Shown in pieces: positions 58,961-64,000 of a DNA stretch of 64,000 nt. The DNA is taken from assembly GCF_037392515.1 (NCBI RefSeq), contig NC_090288.1, forward strand, positions 1,116,001-1,180,000. Direction: 5' to 3'. The position numbers were made by a program, and so were the translations under genes. The DNA is from Haliotis asinina. Lineage: Eukaryota > Mollusca > Gastropoda > Lepetellida > Haliotidae. Position 1 is the first letter of the stretch; each line of letters begins with the position of its first letter. The notes under the pieces were generated by a model. The model saw nothing but the letters and a program-made list of their open reading frames with translations, was not told the origin of the DNA and did no database searches.

Positions 58961-59339
58961 ACACTCAAATATTCAATTCCTAATATAAAGGTCGTCACCT
59001 GAAGGCAATTCAAAGATACAAATAATTTCATTCGTTTAGCTTGGATATGTCGGAGGTTGATTATGAAACAATTAGAAGAAATTTTAAAATAAAGGTCAGG
59101 TATGTTGGTTTGAATGCTATTACCAATTACACCTGTCTGATCGTCTCGTGTTACATGTGTTGCCATATCGAGGATCAATGGTATCACACAGACAGGACAC
59201 CTCAAGTGCGATCAACGGGCAGATTACTTCCTATCTGCTCATCGGACGTTAAAGCTGTTAAAATGTCATTTCCAGCAAAACGTAAATCACACCTGTGTCG
59301 TGATAAGGTAAGTAGTTCATAGTCATCCATTTCCCATCT

Positions 59340-59520
59340 CTCCCAGCTGTTGTATGATATGATCTCACAGATACACAACAAATTCACCAATCACACAATG
59401 TTCCACCTCAGATAATATCTTGTTTTCCTGTTTCTATTCACGAGTTTCTAATTTCAGTCTATATAAATATAAGCATTGAATTCCTACTATCTGCAGAGAC
59501 ACTTTTAGACGTCTTCTTTG
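59340..59520 (+). promoter_or_regulatory. Gene D promoter and non-coding first exon
   Basis: CTCTCCCAGCTGTT (E-box CAGCTG) near 59,337, a CCAATCA box near 59,388, and TATAAATA at 59462-59469, all in the same order and similar spacing as in genes A-C although the rest has diverged. The non-coding exon ends at 59520 before GTGAGT; the acceptor is CAG at 59971-59973. The shared stretch TTTTCCTGTTTC...TCACGAGTTTCT just upstream of TATA is also conserved. Confidence 0.65.
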
Positions 59521-59992
59521 GTGAGTAGCATTTACTGATATTCTTGTATTCTAATTCTTGGAAACCCATTCTTTACTGTTTCATACCTGACACAGCATCC
59601 ACAATCTGAAACAAAACTGTCATTTTGAATTCAACTAAACCCCAAACACGCTACTAAATCACTGGAAATGTGGTTCACTCTCTTGGAGCTGTTGACTAAA
59701 GCCACAGATCATTGTAAAGACTATGGTCAGCCTTTCTATTCATCAGGACAGTTTGATTGAAAATTAGGTCCATTTCTCTTTCGGATGTTGCTCAGTCAAT
59801 GACATACATTTTGCCAAAGATATAATCAAGTGAATATTCAAGATATGATAGTTCAATTCGGTATGATGAACAATGTGCTGTAGTGCCTACTAAGGCATCG
59901 CCAAATGTGGTCAGTAGTTTGTTCCACTAACGATTGTATTTGTAGTATACAGATTGATATTTGTGTCATGCAGATAACATCAGTTGATCAGA

Positions 59993-62012
59993 ATGCGGCT
60001 GTTCTTTGTCCTCCTGCTTGTGGCCCTGGTTCTAATGCCAGATTCAGATGCCTGGGGAAGAAGAAGAAGAAGAAGGAGACGAGGCTGGTTTAGGTTCCGT
60101 AGAGTAGTTCGAGGTGTAGGGAGGGCCTACAGGATTTACAGACGCTACTCTCACATCATCAATCCAGCAATCTGTAAGAGGACTGTGTATTCTTTCATAA
60201 ATGGCTTAAAACAAGTATTACTGACAAGTAAAACACAACGAAAAAGTTGTCTTTGGGTGTTTTCTAAATGTAATTTTGTTCAATGGTTGAATATCATTGT
60301 TGACATATGCTACATGAACTTGTATTTTTACCAAACCATCAAGCACCATCGACTGTGTCCTACAGTTGATAAAGCTAGTAGTTTCGTATTTAAATAATCA
60401 TATCGACGTTTTACATTTCGAATGAACCTGGAATTAGCATGGCAAACATGCCAGACATTTTGAACCAAAATACTGTTTCTAGGAAATCAGCTGTGTGTAA
60501 CATCTTCATCGTGTCGACACAATGACTGGGTGAATGATTTGCTTTCACTAGCACAGCTATAAAAATTATTCATGTATTGATGTCTTTATTAAGATTTAGT
60601 ATTGATGAACCCTGGAATGATTGATGGAACTCTGCACATTGAATTGCTTATGCTACACCCAAATGTGTTTCATTGTTTTAGAGAGCCAGGAGTTGATAAA
60701 GTGTAGCTTCTCGAAAAACACCTCCACACAATAATTTGTCATGTGATGCGATATGTTCTGTCGTTTAAGAAATGTCCATTTTTTCGTTAGGAGACCGCAA
60801 TATGAAAGCAACATGAAAAGGTACAATGATGGTGTACAAAGTACATCTACTTGCTCCAAAAACTTACGTTTTTATACCAGTTGCTGTTTGTTATGGGAGA
60901 GATAACTACTTCCATTTTGTTTGCAGCAGCCATAGGCAAGAGAAGTATTGACGAGCTTGATAAGAACAAGGATGGCAATATTGACCAATCAGAAGCTGAG
61001 GAACTGATGGAGAGACGGGCAGCCGAAGATCTACTTTCACTTGCTGATGAAAACGGTAAAACAAAACGGACATTTAATGACCACCTACACATTATTTACC
61101 TGAAATGTTAATGTTTTATGAAAACACTGCTAGTAGGTAAATGTTATTATTGTGATAATATACATATGCTTCGTGAATAAGGTCTGACTGTTTACTTCAA
61201 CAATTTCAGGTGATTCGAACGTGAGTTTGGAGGAGTTCTCGAGGAGCATCCATGACTTCATGACCATACATTCAGGTAATAGGGCATAACGAGGGCTGAA
61301 GGTGGTTTATAGACGCATAAACTGAGATCCGCATCACTCAGTAAGGTCAGAAGGAATCTGAAACATAGGCCAACAGATCCTGCAGTCGTACACAACGTCT
61401 AATATTGATTTGAAGTTATATTTGGGATTACACTTTGTCAGTAATGTACTGATTCTGGTAGGTTGTTGGGGTTGTGTCAATCCGGGACAGCCTTCAAGTC
61501 GTTACCATCCTGTCATGGGATCACCTTGGCTTCTACAAATTGCAACCGAAAACTGGTACTTTAGATCATTTACATTGTCAAATCCCTGACAACTGTTTAT
61601 TGAGGGCTACTATTACTGACACTGGTGGGAGTCAACCAAGTCAGCGAACCTACCACACTCAGCAATATTCCAGCTATAAGGCGGCAGTCTGAAAACATCC
61701 TGTGACCAACAGCATCAGCATCCGTCTACATCACTGAGAACCGAAGTCAGCAAACCTGAGCACCCGATCACTTTAGTCGCCACTTACGACAAGCATGGGT
61801 TATTGAAGATCAATTCTAACCCGGATTTTACCCAAGCTGCAAATATGCAAAGTTATTAAGAAAGATATCAAATACAACATACGTTTTGGATTACGTTTTC
61901 TGCGACATTGTAAACGAGCTTAATGAGTGCCAATTACTTCTTTTCAGACCAAGAGTTGCAAGACGAACTTGAGAAGGAGTTTGCTGATGCATTTGATGAG
62001 GACTCAGAATAA
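59993..62012 (+). CDS. Gene D: divergent cationic peptide / EF-hand precursor (146 aa)
   Basis: Coding exons are 59993-60173, 60927-61055, 61210-61275 and 61948-62012, all phase 1; the exon 2 acceptor is CAG/CAG, so 60930 is an alternative start. The signal peptide (1-20) closely matches A-C. The cationic part (21-63) is longer and richer in Arg (16): Trp-Gly, eight consecutive Arg from an AGA-repeat tract, then GWFRFRRVV and a conserved Tyr/Arg and HIINPA stretch. Gly64-Lys65-Arg66 keeps the amidation/cleavage site. EF-hand loops are at 72-83 (identical to A-C) and 101-112 (DENGDSNVSLEE). The C-terminus is extended by Asp/Glu. Exons 2 and 3 are far more similar to A-C than exon 1 is. Confidence 0.85.
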
Positions 62013-62044
62013 TGCTCCTGATCACCATGTTTAGAAATAACTTG

Positions 62045-62050
62045 AATAAA
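62045..62050 (+). terminator. Gene D poly(A) signal
   Basis: AATAAA, 32 bases after the TAA stop. Confidence 0.6.
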
Positions 62051-62129
62051 TCAATCTAGCAACATTTAAATGTCTCCTGTCATGTTATCTATGTGTTTCA
62101 GCACCAACCTCTCTTTTTCAGTCCATCCC

Positions 62130-64000
62130 GATGAGGTTGTCTTATCAAAACACGGATGTGATGTGTGCTTTGTTGGAAAAGAGATTTAACACATTTAACA
62201 CCACATGATCAGATACTAGTTTGAGTGTCGACTCCCGACAACTGCGATCGTCACTGGCAACAGCATGATTCTGTTTAAATACTAATGACTGGCAATGAGT
62301 TGAAACAAGGCTATCGAGCTCATGGGATTGGTACGTAATGCACAAAACGCTTGCTTTAGAACGACATAAACTGAGGTTGGTTGTTGCTTTGGAAGGTCCG
62401 TTCAATTTGTATTGTAGGTTAGTTGCTGGAAGACAAATGAGGTTGATAGTTTCATTTTACCAGTGGTCAAACCTCATCTAGTTTTCAATACTCAGGCGTT
62501 TATCAAATTAATGACTGTTGAATATACTGTGCACCACATGGAAATGGATGGAGAGTTGAAATGGCTGTTCTGTTTAGACACAATCAATCATTTATGCTGT
62601 ACAGAAAGATATAAATATACACAATGCAATTACAACAGTCTTTCTCTCACTACACCTGGTAAGGCTTTTACTCCTCTTGCCAACACAGATTAAAACACAA
62701 TGAGAAATTGGACATACTTGCAGTCAGACCAGATGACGGGGAGTTAGTCCTTTTGAGTCTTGATTAAAGGTTCAGTTAAGACGTGAAACAGAAATACACT
62801 GACATTTCAGACAAAAACGTTGATAGAAGTCATCTAGAGGCATTTTCCATCCCTTCCCGTCCATAATGCAAGGCGTTCGTCTTCCGTGTCATGTCACAGC
62901 TGTGAGAAACGGATGATAGCAGTAACCTACTTACCTGACCTTATCACAGCATAAGTGTGACGTCGTGCGTTGTTGGAAATGAGATGTTCGCACGTTTAAC
63001 ACGAGATGATCAGATACTCAGTATCACCAGCGATCAGTGTGCCACCATTCATCATCGATGGCAACAGCAGAACAGAATATTTTACTCTGGCTATAATGGA
63101 AATTGGTTCCTTTCCTTCTCTGTTCCTCTCTAATCAGTTACGGTGAACAAAGAGGAAGTTTGTCGCATATTAAATTGTATAAACTGTAAATCTACTTGTG
63201 CTGATTGTCTTGTACCAGAAACGCTTACATACCCATTACCCGACACCAGCCCCTTTTTGGTTAAAATCTTTAAGCGAAGATTTTGATATAGGTGTTCTTT
63301 TCGGACACAATCCATCGTTATAACTATATATAGTCGATCAATATTATTATAAATAAAATGGATATGTAAACAACACCATTTATTGGAATATTACTGTCAC
63401 AACTTCACTTGGTAAAAACTAGTACGTCTCTTGTCAACACAGATTAACACTTTGATGAAAACACAGAGATTTTACACCTAAGTCGTTAGCTGAATTTAGA
63501 ATCTATTGAGTCTTTGAGACATATTCACCCTTCAGCAAACGGAAGCTATACGTAGCCGTAGTAGATTTTAAGACAATGTATTGTTCATTAATGAAGTTGA
63601 AATTTGGAAATGTTTTAGATATCGGGGATTGTGAGAGCTTCAATACCATGATTTTTTCACAGAATCAACATGAACAAAAGTATAAGAATCAGTCAGATTA
63701 TATTGTACCTTGGAAGTCAGTACACACTTTAGAGACTCTTAAATAAACATTTGTATTGTTGTATTTATGCCATTTATCTAGGCATTCTGGAGTTTGTCTC
63801 TTACCTACACCCCTCATTTCGTATATACCTTACCTTCAGCGAATATTCTAATGTATCTTCCCAGGTACACTGACTGATCCTCTATCTTCTACACTGAGAC
63901 AAGAAAGAATTTATATATGAAGTAAAGTGAGACAGACGTGCTGGACACCTGACCTGAAAAGGCCAGACATGATAACCCACATCTTTGTTACGCAAAAACG
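62130..64000. repeat. Repeat region downstream of gene D, matching its upstream region
   Basis: Contains two copies of the dispersed TTTAACAC...GATGATCAGATACT repeat (about 62,155-62,270 and 62,945-63,090), a counterpart of 56,860-57,060 (about 62,570-62,800), and 63,190-64,000, which is nearly identical to 58,141-58,950. The order is that of the region before gene D, so a further gene unit is expected to start after the window. No gene is seen inside this stretch. Confidence 0.75.

Noticed and set aside
59041-59322. 93-codon plus-strand frame upstream of gene D, with a possible short exon ending in GTAAGT at about 59,306
   Set aside because: The corresponding stretch upstream of A-C has a stop and no donor. 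It is more likely conserved promoter sequence than an exon.
1-64000. tRNA, rRNA and other structured RNA genes
   Set aside because: I looked for tRNA A/B boxes and rRNA-like blocks by eye and saw none I could support; a covariance-model scan would be needed to exclude them.

Overview
The window is eukaryotic, intron-bearing, AT-rich and full of transposable elements. It looks like the genome of a mollusc, most likely a marine gastropod; an abalone-like vetigastropod is my best guess. The grounds are the non-LTR retrotransposon 3' ends that finish in (TCAC)n and the RNase H-bearing I/Nimb-like LINEs. The species guess is inference only.

Region 1 (1 to about 33,565) is a tandem array of large segmental duplications. 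Units start at 1, 8072, 21387 and 32271; the last is cut short. Each complete unit carries a LINE-tail insertion, a piece that is the reverse complement of the gene's own intron and 3' flank, an I/Nimb-like LINE decayed differently in each unit, and at its end one four-coding-exon gene. The genes (5826-7588, 19116-20879, 29998-31761) encode the same 140-residue secreted precursor: signal peptide, a strongly cationic Arg-rich peptide (about +13) ending in a Gly-Lys-Arg amidation/cleavage site, then an acidic domain (about -20) with two canonical EF-hand loops. I cannot match this layout to a named family. It resembles antimicrobial-peptide precursors with a neutralising acidic propiece, except that the propiece here is an EF-hand pair.

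Region 2 (about 33,565 to 52,050) is a pile of mobile elements: a broken P/THAP9-type DNA transposon; a Ty3/Gypsy-type LTR retrotransposon on the minus strand (about 37,928-46,590) carrying an extra C2H2 zinc-finger ORF; a minus-strand LINE with a second LINE tail inserted in it (12-bp target-site duplication); and a broken multicopy gene of unknown function interrupted by a probable solo LTR.

Region 3 (about 52,050 to 64,000) holds an older, divergent fourth copy of the precursor gene (59993-62012) in its own repeat unit, plus an R2/NeSL-like LINE fragment (54,7xx-55,758). The sequence after this gene repeats the sequence before it, so a fifth gene copy should begin about 1 kb beyond the right end.

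The genes share a layout: TATA box, short non-coding exon, intron of about 0.45-0.55 kb, then four coding exons with every intron in phase 1. The EF-hand exons are strongly conserved between old and young copies while the cationic peptide differs. That pattern fits a defence-type peptide family, but no function is proven here.
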